From assembly GCA_023428545.1 (NCBI GenBank), contig JAEYXH010000008.1, positions 62,001-126,000 on the forward strand: DNA of 64,000 nucleotides, in the 5' to 3' direction. Within the stretch, counting starts at the first letter, position 1; each line of letters begins with the position of its first letter. This DNA comes from Bacteroidota bacterium (lineage in GTDB: Bacteria > Bacteroidota > Bacteroidia > Bacteroidales > Prolixibacteraceae). This document shows, piece after piece, positions 1 to 7,677 of this stretch. The translations under genes and the position numbers were made by a program. Under the pieces are notes generated by a model. It had not been told where the DNA came from. It saw nothing but the letters and a program-made list of their open reading frames with translations, and searched no databases.

Positions 1-1288
1 CAAGGCCACCTCTATCGAGGCAAAATACCACATGCAGGTTTTGAATGGCAACATCATGAATTATCTGGTCGTATGCCCTTTGCATGAAGGTAGAATAGAT
101 ATTACAGAAGGGAACCATTCCCTGGGTCGCAAGGCCTGCAGAAAAAGTCACGGCATGCTGTTCGGCAATGCCCACATCAAAAGCCCTGTCCGGCATCTTG
201 TTCATCATGATGTTGAGCGAACAACCGGAAGGCATGGCAGGCGTAATCCCAACGATTTTCAGATTCTTCTCCGCAAGTTCCACTATGGTTTCGCCAAACA
301 CATTCTGGAACTTGGGAGCCTTCTCCAGTCCGCAATCACAAGAATATATCTGTCCGGTAGTTTTATCAAATTTTCCGGGAGCATGAAATTTCGTCTGATT
401 CAGCTCGGCAACAGGAAAGCCTTTGCCCTTTCGGGTATGAATGTGTAATAGTTTCGGTCCTTTTATTTCTTTCAAATCAGCCAACACTTTTGTCAGATAG
501 GCCACATCATGACCGTCAACTGGCCCGAAATACCTGAAATTGAACGATTCAAAAAGATTGCTCTGGTTAAGCAACATATTTTTGATTGCACCTTCTGTTT
601 TCTGCACTATTCGGCGCGCAAAGGGACCAAATCCCCTGAGACGGCCCAAACCATCCCATATTTCATCCTTCAACCTATTATAGGTATGCGAAGTGGTCAT
701 ATTGAGCAGCGACTGGCTGAAGCTACCTACATTAGGATCAATGGCCATGTCATTATCATTGTAAATCACGAGGATATCCGATTTCAGGAATCCTGCATTA
801 TTTAGTCCTTCAAAAGCCATCCCACCCGTAAGGGCACCATCTCCAATTACAGCGATAACCTTTCTGTTCTCCCCTTTTATCTGGGATGCAACAGCCATTC
901 CCAAAGCAGCAGATATTGAGGTTGAAGAGTGGCCGACCCCAAAAGCATCATACTCACTTTCCGCCCGCTTGGGGAATCCACTGATTCCACCATATTTTCT
1001 ATTGGTATTAAAGCGATCTTTGCGCCCAGTTAGAATTTTGTGCGCGTAGGCCTGATGCCCAACATCCCAAATTAATAGATCACGTGGGGTATCCATTACA
1101 TAATGAAGGGCAATCGTTAATTCGACAACACCAAGGCTCGCACCAAAATGCCCGGGATTATTACTGACCGAATCAATGATAAAATCACGCAATTCGGCAC
1201 ACAACTGCGGTAATTCGGCAGGTGCCAGTTTCTTTATATCATCAGGATTTTGTATCGAATCGAGAAGTTTTCCTGTTGTGCCATCCAT
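1..1288 (-). CDS. dxs: 1-deoxy-D-xylulose-5-phosphate synthase (3' end outside window)
   Basis: DXP synthase condenses pyruvate and glyceraldehyde 3-phosphate with thiamine diphosphate, the first step of the MEP isoprenoid pathway in the cytosol. The visible 429 residues cover the N-terminal TPP-binding domain and the start of the pyrimidine-binding domain of a family about 620-640 residues long; the C-terminal third lies beyond position 1. Seen motifs include the early SGHFGASLG-like stretch (here NPGHFGASLG), GHSSTSIS, the TPP motif GDGALTGGMAFE, and in the second domain AEQHAVTFSAGLA and FMQRAYDQ. The ATG at 1288 is the first good start and lies about 20 bases below a TATCTTTG promoter element, so the leader would be very short. 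The preceding plus-strand gene is divergent. Identification is secure. Confidence 0.96.
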   Translation of the reverse strand, partial: MDGTTGKLLDSIQNPDDIKKLAPAELPQLCAELRDFIIDSVSNNPGHFGASLGVVELTIALHYVMDTPRDLLIWDVGHQAYAHKILTGRKDRFNTNRKYGGISGFPKRAESEYDAFGVGHSSTSISAALGMAVASQIKGENRKVIAVIGDGALTGGMAFEGLNNAGFLKSDILVIYNDNDMAIDPNVGSFSQSLLNMTTSHTYNRLKDEIWDGLGRLRGFGPFARRIVQKTEGAIKNMLLNQSNLFESFNFRYFGPVDGHDVAYLTKVLADLKEIKGPKLLHIHTRKGKGFPVAELNQTKFHAPGKFDKTTGQIYSCDCGLEKAPKFQNVFGETIVELAEKNLKIVGITPAMPSGCSLNIMMNKMPDRAFDVGIAEQHAVTFSAGLATQGMVPFCNIYSTFMQRAYDQIIHDVAIQNLHVVFCLDRGGL

Positions 1289-1308
1289 GAATAACAGATT
1301 TGGGTGGT

Positions 1309-1316
1309 CAAAGATA
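1309..1316 (-). promoter_or_regulatory. Bacteroidota -7 element for dxs
   Basis: On the minus strand the sequence reads TATCTTTG, an exact match to the Bacteroidota -7 consensus TAnnTTTG. It lies about 20 bases upstream of the dxs ATG. No clear -33 TTG was found at the usual distance, so the call rests on one element. Confidence 0.42.
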
Positions 1317-1337
1317 TAAATATTGAATTGAAATTGT

Positions 1338-1375
1338 GGGTTTAGTCCTCTTGGATATTTGTTGGTTTAGTCCTC
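1338..1375. repeat. 12-bp direct repeat upstream of dxs
   Basis: The 12-mer ggtttagtcctc occurs at 1339-1350 and again at 1364-1375, about 25 bp apart, between dxs and the divergent OmpA-like gene. It lies just upstream of the putative dxs -7 element, so it could be a paired protein-binding site. Function is unknown. Confidence 0.5.
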
Positions 1376-1446
1376 AATAATGATCTCTTTCATGATAAAT
1401 TTTCAACTCAATGTTTCCCTGACACATCTTTTACCAAGCTTGTTAT

Positions 1447-1454
1447 TATATTTG
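1447..1454 (+). promoter_or_regulatory. Bacteroidota -7 element for the OmpA-like lipoprotein gene
   Basis: TATATTTG matches TAnnTTTG exactly and lies about 66 bases before the ATG at 1521. A -33 element is not obvious. Confidence 0.4.
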
Positions 1455-1520
1455 GGTGAAAGGTGTATACCGATTTGTGCAGAAAATAAAGTTAGATTCA
1501 ATTCATAAAACGGGATAGCT

Positions 1521-2471
1521 ATGAAAACTTTAAATGTGGTTTTGCTAATACTGTCAGGCACCATGATTTTATCATGTGTTTCGACAAAAAAATTCAACGA
1601 CATGGAAGGTCGTTACCGGATGGAAAACGAAGGTCTGAGGAGTGATCTCCTGAAAGCCGGTACTGAAAACAAAGAATTATCCGCAGCATTTTCGCGTGCA
1701 AGCAACCTGAACAAAGAACTCAGCAAGAAACTGGAAGATCTTGGTTATGAAATGGAGATTCTGAAGCGGACCAAAGAATCGCTGGAGAATGATAAGTCAA
1801 CATTGGAAGCACAAATAAAAGCTGTTCAAACAGGCACGTCAACAGAAATCCAGCGTCTGATGGCCGAACTTCAGAAAACCAGGGATGACCTGAATGCCAG
1901 AGAGGATAAGATCAGGGAATCCGAGAAGGAACTCCAGGAAAGAAACCTTAGGCTAATTGAGCTTCAGGACGCCCTGAAACAGAAGGAAGAAGCAGTCAAC
2001 CGTTTACGTCAGACGGTCACTGCTGCCTTAACTGGTTTCAATAATAACGGATTAACCGTTTTCGAAAAAGACGGCAAAGTATATGTAAGTCTTGAAGAAC
2101 AGTTACTGTTTAAATCGGGACAATGGGAAGTGGATCCCCGGGGACAACAAGCGCTGAAAGACCTTGGAAATGTGTTGGCACAGAACCCGGATATCAACAT
2201 CATGGTCGAAGGACATACCGATGATGTACCCATGAGGGGTGCAAGCCAGGTAAAAGATAACTGGGATCTCAGCGTTATGCGGGCAACGGCAGTCACAAAA
2301 GTGCTTTTACAAAACAAGAACATCGATCCGGTGAGAATCCTTGCCGCCGGTCGAAGCGAGTATCTGCCTCTGGATCCCGAAAAAACTCCCGAAGCCAGGA
2401 AAAAGAATCGTCGAACAGAGATAATTCTTACCCCGAAACTGGATGAATTACTGAAATTGATGGAAAACTGA
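1521..2471 (+). CDS. OmpA-family lipoprotein with N-terminal coiled coil
   Basis: This 316-residue protein is predicted to sit in the outer membrane facing the periplasm and tether it to peptidoglycan. It has a lipoprotein signal with lipobox ILSC (Cys at about residue 19). A long, highly charged heptad-rich coiled coil follows (about residues 30-165), then an OmpA C-terminal domain (about 190-312). The OmpA peptidoglycan-binding signature is visible as VEGHTDDVPM, and the terminal part has the NRRTEI motif typical of the family. Such coiled-coil OmpA lipoproteins are common in Bacteroidota; the exact partner is unknown. It stands alone between divergent dxs and convergent mrp. The fold call is firm, the specific role is inference. 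Confidence 0.9.
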   Translation: MKTLNVVLLILSGTMILSCVSTKKFNDMEGRYRMENEGLRSDLLKAGTENKELSAAFSRASNLNKELSKKLEDLGYEMEILKRTKESLENDKSTLEAQIKAVQTGTSTEIQRLMAELQKTRDDLNAREDKIRESEKELQERNLRLIELQDALKQKEEAVNRLRQTVTAALTGFNNNGLTVFEKDGKVYVSLEEQLLFKSGQWEVDPRGQQALKDLGNVLAQNPDINIMVEGHTDDVPMRGASQVKDNWDLSVMRATAVTKVLLQNKNIDPVRILAAGRSEYLPLDPEKTPEARKKNRRTEIILTPKLDELLKLMEN

Positions 2472-2477
2472 AAGAAA

Positions 2478-2497
2478 GAGGAAGCAAATCCTTCCTC
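2478..2497. terminator. Weak convergent hairpin between the OmpA-like gene and mrp
   Basis: The arms gaggaag and cttcctc (7 bp, 6-base loop) lie just after the stop codon of the plus-strand lipoprotein gene and before the stop of minus-strand mrp. On the minus strand a pyrimidine-rich TTTCTTTC tail follows. The stem is short, so this is a modest call. Confidence 0.4.
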
Positions 2498-2508
2498 CTT
2501 CCAAAATA

Positions 2509-3624
2509 CTATTTTTTGGTAACTTTCACTTTTCGTGTCGGATCCAGGGTAACATTCCTGATTTCGAGCTGCGAAACCACCTGGCTTGCCAAATTGGCAA
2601 ATGCCTGTCCTGTAACTGTCTCGGGATCAGCCGCAACAGGAGTACCCTGATCGCCTCCCTCACATATACCCTGAACCAGGGGAATTTGACCAAGAAGGAC
2701 AAGACCCATTTCATCAGCTAATTTGCGACCACCGTCCTTTCCAAATATATAGTACTTATTTTCAGGGAGTTCTGCCGGTGTAAACCACGACATATTCTCG
2801 ATCAATCCCAGTACAGGCACATCAATCGATTTGCTCTGGAACATGCTCACCCCCTTTATTACATCAGCCAGGGCAACTGCCTGTGGTGTCGTAACAATAA
2901 TGGCCGCAGTAACTGGTACAGTTTGCACTAAAGTCAGATGTATATCAGAAGTTCCGGGAGGAAGGTCAATCAGGAGATAATCGAGTTCACCCCACAATCC
3001 GTCAGCAATCAGCTGTTTCAATGCGTTGGAAGCCATAGGCCCCCGCCAGATGAGGGCATTCTCGGGAGCAACAAAAAATCCAATTGATAGAAATTTCACG
3101 CCATACCTCTCAACCGGAACAATCATATCCCTTTTATCAATATGCTCAGATGCAGGTCGTTCTCCTTCTGTTCCGAACATTTTGGGGATTGACGGTCCAA
3201 AAATATCTGCATCAATCAGTCCGACCGAAGCACCCGTATTGGCAAGGGCTACAGCAAGGTTTACAGCTACCGTTGATTTGCCTACACCACCTTTACCAGA
3301 AGCAACGGCAATGATATTTTTGACACCAGGCAGGATTGGCCTCTGCATATTATGAATAAACTTGGCAGCAATGTTTCCTTTAATGTCTACATCATTGCCA
3401 ATATACTCGAGAATGGCATTTTCACACATACTTGTCAGGACAGGGATATTGGGATCATCAGAACGCTGGAAAACCAGTGAAAAGTGGACCGATTTCCCTG
3501 CAACCCTGATTTCCTGCACCATATCCATGCTAACTATATCCTGGTCACTCCCCGGGTATTTGACGTTTCTCAAAGCATCCGTAACATTTTTCGGGATGAT
3601 GATTTTCCTGGGTATTTCACTCAT
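2509..3624 (-). CDS. mrp: Mrp/NBP35-family iron-sulfur carrier ATPase
   Basis: A 371-residue P-loop ATPase of the Mrp/ApbC/NBP35 group, thought to carry or deliver Fe-S clusters in the cytosol. Residues 1-95 form the MIP18/DUF59-like N-terminal domain. The deviant Walker A motif GKGGVGKST follows at about residues 110-118, and there is a DLPPGTSD switch motif. The CxxC cluster ligand found after ENM in ApbC and NBP35 is absent; here the segment reads ENMSWFTPAELPENKYY. Other Bacteroidota Mrp proteins, as I recall, look the same, so this may be a lineage feature. It is the last gene of a tight minus-strand run (trmB, alkyltransferase-like gene, mrp) with 18 bases separating it from the upstream gene. 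Confidence 0.93.
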   Translation of the reverse strand: MSEIPRKIIIPKNVTDALRNVKYPGSDQDIVSMDMVQEIRVAGKSVHFSLVFQRSDDPNIPVLTSMCENAILEYIGNDVDIKGNIAAKFIHNMQRPILPGVKNIIAVASGKGGVGKSTVAVNLAVALANTGASVGLIDADIFGPSIPKMFGTEGERPASEHIDKRDMIVPVERYGVKFLSIGFFVAPENALIWRGPMASNALKQLIADGLWGELDYLLIDLPPGTSDIHLTLVQTVPVTAAIIVTTPQAVALADVIKGVSMFQSKSIDVPVLGLIENMSWFTPAELPENKYYIFGKDGGRKLADEMGLVLLGQIPLVQGICEGGDQGTPVAADPETVTGQAFANLASQVVSQLEIRNVTLDPTRKVKVTKK

Positions 3625-3642
3625 AGTAATTTTTTTAATGAA

Positions 3643-3984
3643 TTAATCAATATTGTCAAGCCCCAGTTCCCTGACCGGGTCCCAAAACAGTCTTTTAAAA
3701 TCTTCAACTTTTTCATTAATCACAACAATCCCCTCACTTTCCAAAAGCTCCTGCATCGCTAAAGGGGTATCGAAATGATGTTTACCTGTAAGCAATCCGT
3801 TCCGATTAACCACACGATGTGCAGGTATAAACTCTGCAGAGTGATGGGAGGCATTCATTGCCCAACCAACCATCCTTGATGCACCCGGCGCTCCCAAATA
3901 TCTGGCAATAGCCCCATAGCTGGTCACACGACCTTGCGGCACCAGCTTCACCACTCCATAAACCTTTGTGAAAAAGTCTTCCAT
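3643..3984 (-). CDS. Alkyltransferase-like protein (MGMT C-terminal fold, no reactive Cys)
   Basis: A 113-residue protein with the O6-alkylguanine-DNA alkyltransferase DNA-binding fold only. In true MGMT enzymes the reactive cysteine lies in PCHRV; here the motif reads PAHRVVNR, so alkyl transfer to cysteine is not possible. In well-studied alkyltransferase-like (ATL) proteins the residue is Trp and the protein flags O6-alkylguanine for nucleotide excision repair; Ala variants are also annotated as MGMT family. The helix-turn-helix region (RVTSYGAIARYLG) and the arginine finger region (SRMVGWAMNAS) are kept. It sits 5 bases after trmB and 18 before mrp, so co-transcription is likely. A damage-recognition role is inference. 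Confidence 0.88.
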   Translation of the reverse strand: MEDFFTKVYGVVKLVPQGRVTSYGAIARYLGAPGASRMVGWAMNASHHSAEFIPAHRVVNRNGLLTGKHHFDTPLAMQELLESEGIVVINEKVEDFKRLFWDPVRELGLDNID

Positions 3985-3989
3985 ATATT

Positions 3990-4736
3990 TTACTGGCGGG
4001 CACTCCTTCCGAAACTACGGTAAGGATCCTTTTCAAACTCTTCTTTTGGTTCCAACCATTCGATACCGGGCTGAAGTCTGAAAACCAAGTACTTGGTAGG
4101 AATACCCCTATCCAGCCATTGCTTCTCATAAAATGTCCTGACATTCAGTATTTCCGGGCGATCATCCCGGGAGTATATATCCGTCCAATCAGTAACAATA
4201 TCAAGCTTATTTAGTTTTGCAACAGCCCTGGTATAACTGTACATGAAGCCGGAGTCTGTTTTTAGATGAACAAGACCGCCGGGCTGCAGAAATTCACTGT
4301 ACATTTTCAGAAACATGGTGGAAGTTAACCGTTTATGCCCCCTCTTCATTTGGGGATCAGGAAAAGTAAGCCAAATTTCACTGATTTCTCCAGGTGCAAA
4401 AAAACTCTTGAGATGCTCAATATGCGTTCGCACAAAACCAACATTCTCCAGGCCATTCAGCAAGGCATATTTGGCACCGGTAAACATCCGTGCTCCTTTG
4501 ATATCAATTCCGATATAATTATTTTCAGGATTCTTTTCAGCCAGGGCAATGGTATACTCTCCTTTCCCGCAACCAAGTTCGAGTATGATCGGCTGGTCCT
4601 TCGCGAAAAAATGTGCGTTCCAATTTCCCTTATAGGCATATCCATTTTGCCGAATATCATCAAAGGAGACCTGAATAACATTTTTAAAACCGGCCATCTC
4701 TGCAAACTTGGCCAACTTATTCTTTCCCACTATCAA
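3990..4736 (-). CDS. trmB: tRNA (guanine-N7)-methyltransferase
   Basis: TrmB methylates N7 of G46 in the tRNA variable loop using S-adenosylmethionine. The 248-residue product has the SAM motif LELGCGKGEY at about residues 53-62, the acidic strand-2 motif YIGIDIKGARM, the conserved LTFPDPQMKRGHKRLT block, and the carboxy-terminal TFYEKQWLDRG motif. Length is slightly above that of E. coli TrmB, with an N-terminal extension of about 40 residues. It heads a three-gene minus-strand run with the alkyltransferase-like gene and mrp. The ATG at 4736 fits the family start. Identification is secure. Confidence 0.95.
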   Translation of the reverse strand: MIVGKNKLAKFAEMAGFKNVIQVSFDDIRQNGYAYKGNWNAHFFAKDQPIILELGCGKGEYTIALAEKNPENNYIGIDIKGARMFTGAKYALLNGLENVGFVRTHIEHLKSFFAPGEISEIWLTFPDPQMKRGHKRLTSTMFLKMYSEFLQPGGLVHLKTDSGFMYSYTRAVAKLNKLDIVTDWTDIYSRDDRPEILNVRTFYEKQWLDRGIPTKYLVFRLQPGIEWLEPKEEFEKDPYRSFGRSARQ

Positions 4737-4795
4737 AAAAAATTAAGATGCCATACCGAAAATCATTTTCGAAGGGCAGTGAATATTTTGTACAT

Positions 4796-5272
4796 TTATC
4801 TGGCTTCTTCAACCCGCAGCCCAACATGGGTAAGACCTTTCAGTAACTGTGGACGCATTCCGTGTTTAATTTCTACCTTATATTCGCCGGGAACCGGAAA
4901 AAAGACACCAGTCCGGTAAGGCATACTGTTATGAAAGACTCCGGTAAAGCCCTTGCCCAGCCAGCGTCCTGAAGGATCAGCCAGAACCATTTGCAAAGTA
5001 TCGGTCAGTACTTCACCCCGGGGAGGAATGATCCTGATAAAAAGCCAGAGATTACTGTATTCATAATTCTTGTCATTCCTGACATTCACATAAATATCAT
5101 GATTTCTGGTACTGTTTTGGATTCCAAAGGAAAAGGTAACAAGTGAGTCTACGGACCAACCATCCTTACCAGGACTTTGATATGAATCATATACACGTCG
5201 TTGGTCACATCCTGTCGAAAGCACCGATAAAAGGAAAAGTATTTGGATCAAATTTGAGAATCGCAAACCCAT
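4796..5272 (-). CDS. gldH: GldH gliding-motility/T9SS-associated lipoprotein
   Basis: GldH is a Bacteroidota lipoprotein first identified as required for gliding in Flavobacterium johnsoniae and linked to the type IX secretion machinery. The 158-residue product has a lipoprotein signal with lipobox LSTGC, and the conserved GldH body with FSFGIQN, NVRNDKNYEYSNLWLFI, and the GKGFTGVFHNS and FPVPGEYKVEI blocks. Its ATG overlaps the stop codon of the upstream ricT gene by one base (TAATG), so the two are translationally coupled, an arrangement I recall from other Bacteroidota. Presence fits the three T9SS-sorted cargo proteins further along this window. Confidence 0.9.
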   Translation of the reverse strand: MGLRFSNLIQILFLLSVLSTGCDQRRVYDSYQSPGKDGWSVDSLVTFSFGIQNSTRNHDIYVNVRNDKNYEYSNLWLFIRIIPPRGEVLTDTLQMVLADPSGRWLGKGFTGVFHNSMPYRTGVFFPVPGEYKVEIKHGMRPQLLKGLTHVGLRVEEAR

Positions 5273-6387
5273 TATCTGTCCCTCCTGGGATTCCCATTCC
5301 TGGAATGCTTTTTCCTTTTCCGGTTATCCGTCTTGTCAAATCGATTAATACTATCCTGACCTACCATATTCTGGAAGCCTTCCATTTCCGACTTTCCTGC
5401 AGAAGGCATCTCAACTGCCAGTTTATCGGGCCTGATTCCTCTGCGGTTGAGTTTCTGTATTTCCTTTACCTTGGCTACAGGCACTGGCACAAGGTTGGGT
5501 AAACCATTCTGAAGGGAATACCAGAATGTACCTCCCATGATATCAGCTTTCTGAAACACATAATTACCCTTATCCGTTTCGAGAAGAATGTTTGACGGTG
5601 GAAAATCACGTTGGGCATCAATATATGTATCCACTTCGAAGTTAAGGCAACATTTGAGTTTTCCACACTGCCCTGCCAATTTCTGAGGATTCATGGTCAG
5701 ATCCTGGTATCTCGCCGAGTTGGTGGTTACCGAAACAAAACTGCTGATCCAGGTTGAGCAACAAATCTCCCTGCCACATGGACCAATTCCACCGATACGG
5801 CCAGCTTCCTGACGGGCACCGATTTGCTTCATTTCGATACGGATTCTGAACTGCTCAGCCAAAATCTTTATCAGTTGTCGGAAATCCACCCTTTCATCTG
5901 CTATATAATAAAAAATAGCCTTGGTTTTATCCCCCTGGTACTCTACATCACCTATTTTCATGTTCAGACGAAGATCTGCTGAGATCTGCCTGGATTTTAT
6001 CATGGTTTGATGCTCACAAAGAATGGCCTCCTTCCATTTATCGATATCTGCGGGTTTGGCTTTACGGTAAATTTTCTTAAATTCTCCATTTAAAAGTGAA
6101 GGCTTGTGCTTTCTCATCTGCTCAAAAACCAGGTCACCAGAGAGCGACACCACTCCGATGTCATGTCCGGGACTGGCTTCAACCGCCACAATGTCTCCGG
6201 GTAACAGGTTCAGATTGTTAACATTCCTGAAATAGTCCTTTCTGGTATTTTTAAATCTGACCTCAAAAATCTGGTCAGGATTGGCAATATTCTTTACATC
6301 CGACAGCCAGTCATGCACTTTGAGTTTTCCGCATGGACCATTGTGATTTGAGCAAACCCCTCTGTCAATCAAATTCATTTTATCCAT
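5272..6387 (-). CDS. ricT: PSP1-domain protein, RicT/YaaT family
   Basis: A 371-residue PSP1 (YaaT/RicT) family protein. In Bacillus subtilis RicT forms a cluster-bearing complex with RicA and RicF that controls RNase Y; in Bacteroidota its role is not settled. The PSP1 domain spans roughly residues 60-270. Cysteine motifs that could hold an iron-sulfur cluster are prominent: CGREICC, CGKLKCC and an N-terminal CSNHNGPCGK. The C-terminal 100 residues are charged and low in structure, ending in an Arg/Lys-rich tail. It is the first gene of a two-gene unit with gldH. A TATTTTTG -7 element lies about 55 bases upstream. Family call is firm, cellular role inferred. Confidence 0.9.
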   Translation of the reverse strand: MDKMNLIDRGVCSNHNGPCGKLKVHDWLSDVKNIANPDQIFEVRFKNTRKDYFRNVNNLNLLPGDIVAVEASPGHDIGVVSLSGDLVFEQMRKHKPSLLNGEFKKIYRKAKPADIDKWKEAILCEHQTMIKSRQISADLRLNMKIGDVEYQGDKTKAIFYYIADERVDFRQLIKILAEQFRIRIEMKQIGARQEAGRIGGIGPCGREICCSTWISSFVSVTTNSARYQDLTMNPQKLAGQCGKLKCCLNFEVDTYIDAQRDFPPSNILLETDKGNYVFQKADIMGGTFWYSLQNGLPNLVPVPVAKVKEIQKLNRRGIRPDKLAVEMPSAGKSEMEGFQNMVGQDSINRFDKTDNRKRKKHSRNGNPRRDR

Positions 6388-6438
6388 TATGCACCTATTA
6401 TATAAGAATGGTATATTCCATTCATACAGGTTGGGTTA

Positions 6439-6446
6439 CAAAAATA
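6439..6446 (-). promoter_or_regulatory. Bacteroidota -7 element for ricT-gldH
   Basis: Minus strand reads TATTTTTG, an exact TAnnTTTG match, about 50 bases upstream of the ricT ATG in the divergent region with the TIM-barrel gene. No -33 TTG at the normal distance. The rest of 6388-6680 holds no gene or recognised riboswitch. Confidence 0.42.
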
Positions 6447-6680
6447 ATAATAAACTAATGCATTGAATTGTAAATCAATTTGTATTTTTAGCCATCAACC
6501 GGCCGAGACCAGTGGATTGTGCCGCTGTAAAGGTATCCGGATCATCGAACTAACTTGATTCAGAACTTCGGTTTTTTATTAAATCTTTTAATGATAAATC
6601 CTGAAACAATTAGCCGATTAAGGATATGCCGGGTCAACCATATTACATTTGTCTATCACGAACTTAATTATCTATACAAC

Positions 6681-7604
6681 ATGAACCGCAGAAACTTTTT
6701 CAGGAATACTGCATTGGGAAGCGTTGCACTTACAGGAATTTCCGGACCGCTTTCCTCCTTCGCTTCAGAAACGGCAAGTTCCAATTCGGCACAATTTAAG
6801 CTGAAATATGCCCCCGGCTTTGGAATGTTCAGGGAGCATGCCGGCAATGACCCAATAGATCACATAAAATTTGTCCATGATCAAGGCTTCAGGGCAATTT
6901 TCGACAATGGATTTATGGGTAAAGAACCAGCTCTTCAGGAAAAAATCTCCAACGAACTTGCCCGCAGGAACATGGACATGGGGCCATTTGTCCTTTATGC
7001 CGACTTTGGCGTTAAGTCAATGGTTACAAAAGATCCTGAAATGATGGAGATGTTAAAAAAGAAAATGCACGAGGCTGTTGAATTGAGGAAACGTACCCAA
7101 ATTAAGCAGGCATTAGTGGTTCCGGGACGATATGACGAAAAACTTGCCTGGGACTTTCAAACTGCCAATGTGATTGATGCCATGAGGATGTGCTGTGATA
7201 TTGTGGGACCATCCGGACTTGAACTGGTAATGGAACCGCTAAATGCACACACCGACCATCCCGGACTTTTCCTGACAACGATTCCACAGTCCTACATGAT
7301 CTGCAAGGCAGTAAACCATCCTGCCTGTAAAATCGTAAACGATATGTATCACCAGCAAATTACAGAAGGCAACATCATTCCCAACATGAATATGGCATGG
7401 GAATATATAGGCGCCTTCCACATTGGCGATAATCCTGGCAGAAATGAACCAACCACCGGGGAAATTAATTATTTGAATATTTTCAAGCACATTCATGCCA
7501 AAGGATACGATGGTGTTTTGTGTATGGAGCATGGAAAGAGTATCCGCGGCAAAGAGGGAGAAGTCGCACTTCTTGAAGCATACCGGAAAGTTGATGCTTT
7601 TTGA
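6681..7604 (+). CDS. Tat-exported hydroxypyruvate-isomerase-like TIM barrel
   Basis: A 307-residue xylose-isomerase-like TIM barrel of the hydroxypyruvate isomerase family, which isomerises small hydroxy-ketoacids or sugars with a divalent metal. The ATG at 6681 is chosen over an in-frame start at 6555 because it begins directly with a twin-arginine signal (MNRRNFFRNTALG, then a hydrophobic core). Upstream residues do not look like a signal. Metal/active-site motifs of the family are visible: LVMEPLNAH, KIVNDMYHQQ, HIGDNPGRNEP with GEINY, and a final CMEHGKS. Export by Tat suggests a folded, metal-loaded periplasmic enzyme. It stands alone; the substrate is unknown. A strong terminator follows. 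Confidence 0.85.
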   Translation: MNRRNFFRNTALGSVALTGISGPLSSFASETASSNSAQFKLKYAPGFGMFREHAGNDPIDHIKFVHDQGFRAIFDNGFMGKEPALQEKISNELARRNMDMGPFVLYADFGVKSMVTKDPEMMEMLKKKMHEAVELRKRTQIKQALVVPGRYDEKLAWDFQTANVIDAMRMCCDIVGPSGLELVMEPLNAHTDHPGLFLTTIPQSYMICKAVNHPACKIVNDMYHQQITEGNIIPNMNMAWEYIGAFHIGDNPGRNEPTTGEINYLNIFKHIHAKGYDGVLCMEHGKSIRGKEGEVALLEAYRKVDAF

Positions 7605-7620
7605 CGATTTATAAAATAAA

Positions 7621-7677
7621 ATCAGAGATTGCCTGAAAAGCCAAAATGGCTAAAAAGGCAATCTCTGATCTTTTTTA
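7621..7677. terminator. Strong bidirectional terminator
   Basis: A perfect 14-bp stem (7621-7634 with 7656-7669) carries an inner small hairpin in its loop (agcca/tggct). It is followed by a T run on the plus strand. It separates the TIM-barrel gene from the convergent AraC-type gene, whose stop codon is at 7675. Confidence 0.85.

Noticed and set aside
2009..2323. Antisense ORF across the OmpA-like gene
   Set aside because: Mirror-frame ORF with no domain features, as with the other antisense frames inside real genes.
6480..6560. Possible riboswitch-like G/C-rich stretch ahead of the TIM-barrel gene
   Set aside because: It has short inverted segments but no match to the conserved cores of cobalamin, TPP or other riboswitches I know.
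6555..6680. Upstream in-frame extension of the TIM-barrel gene
   Set aside because: The added residues are not signal-like, and the ATG at 6681 starts directly with a twin-arginine signal peptide.
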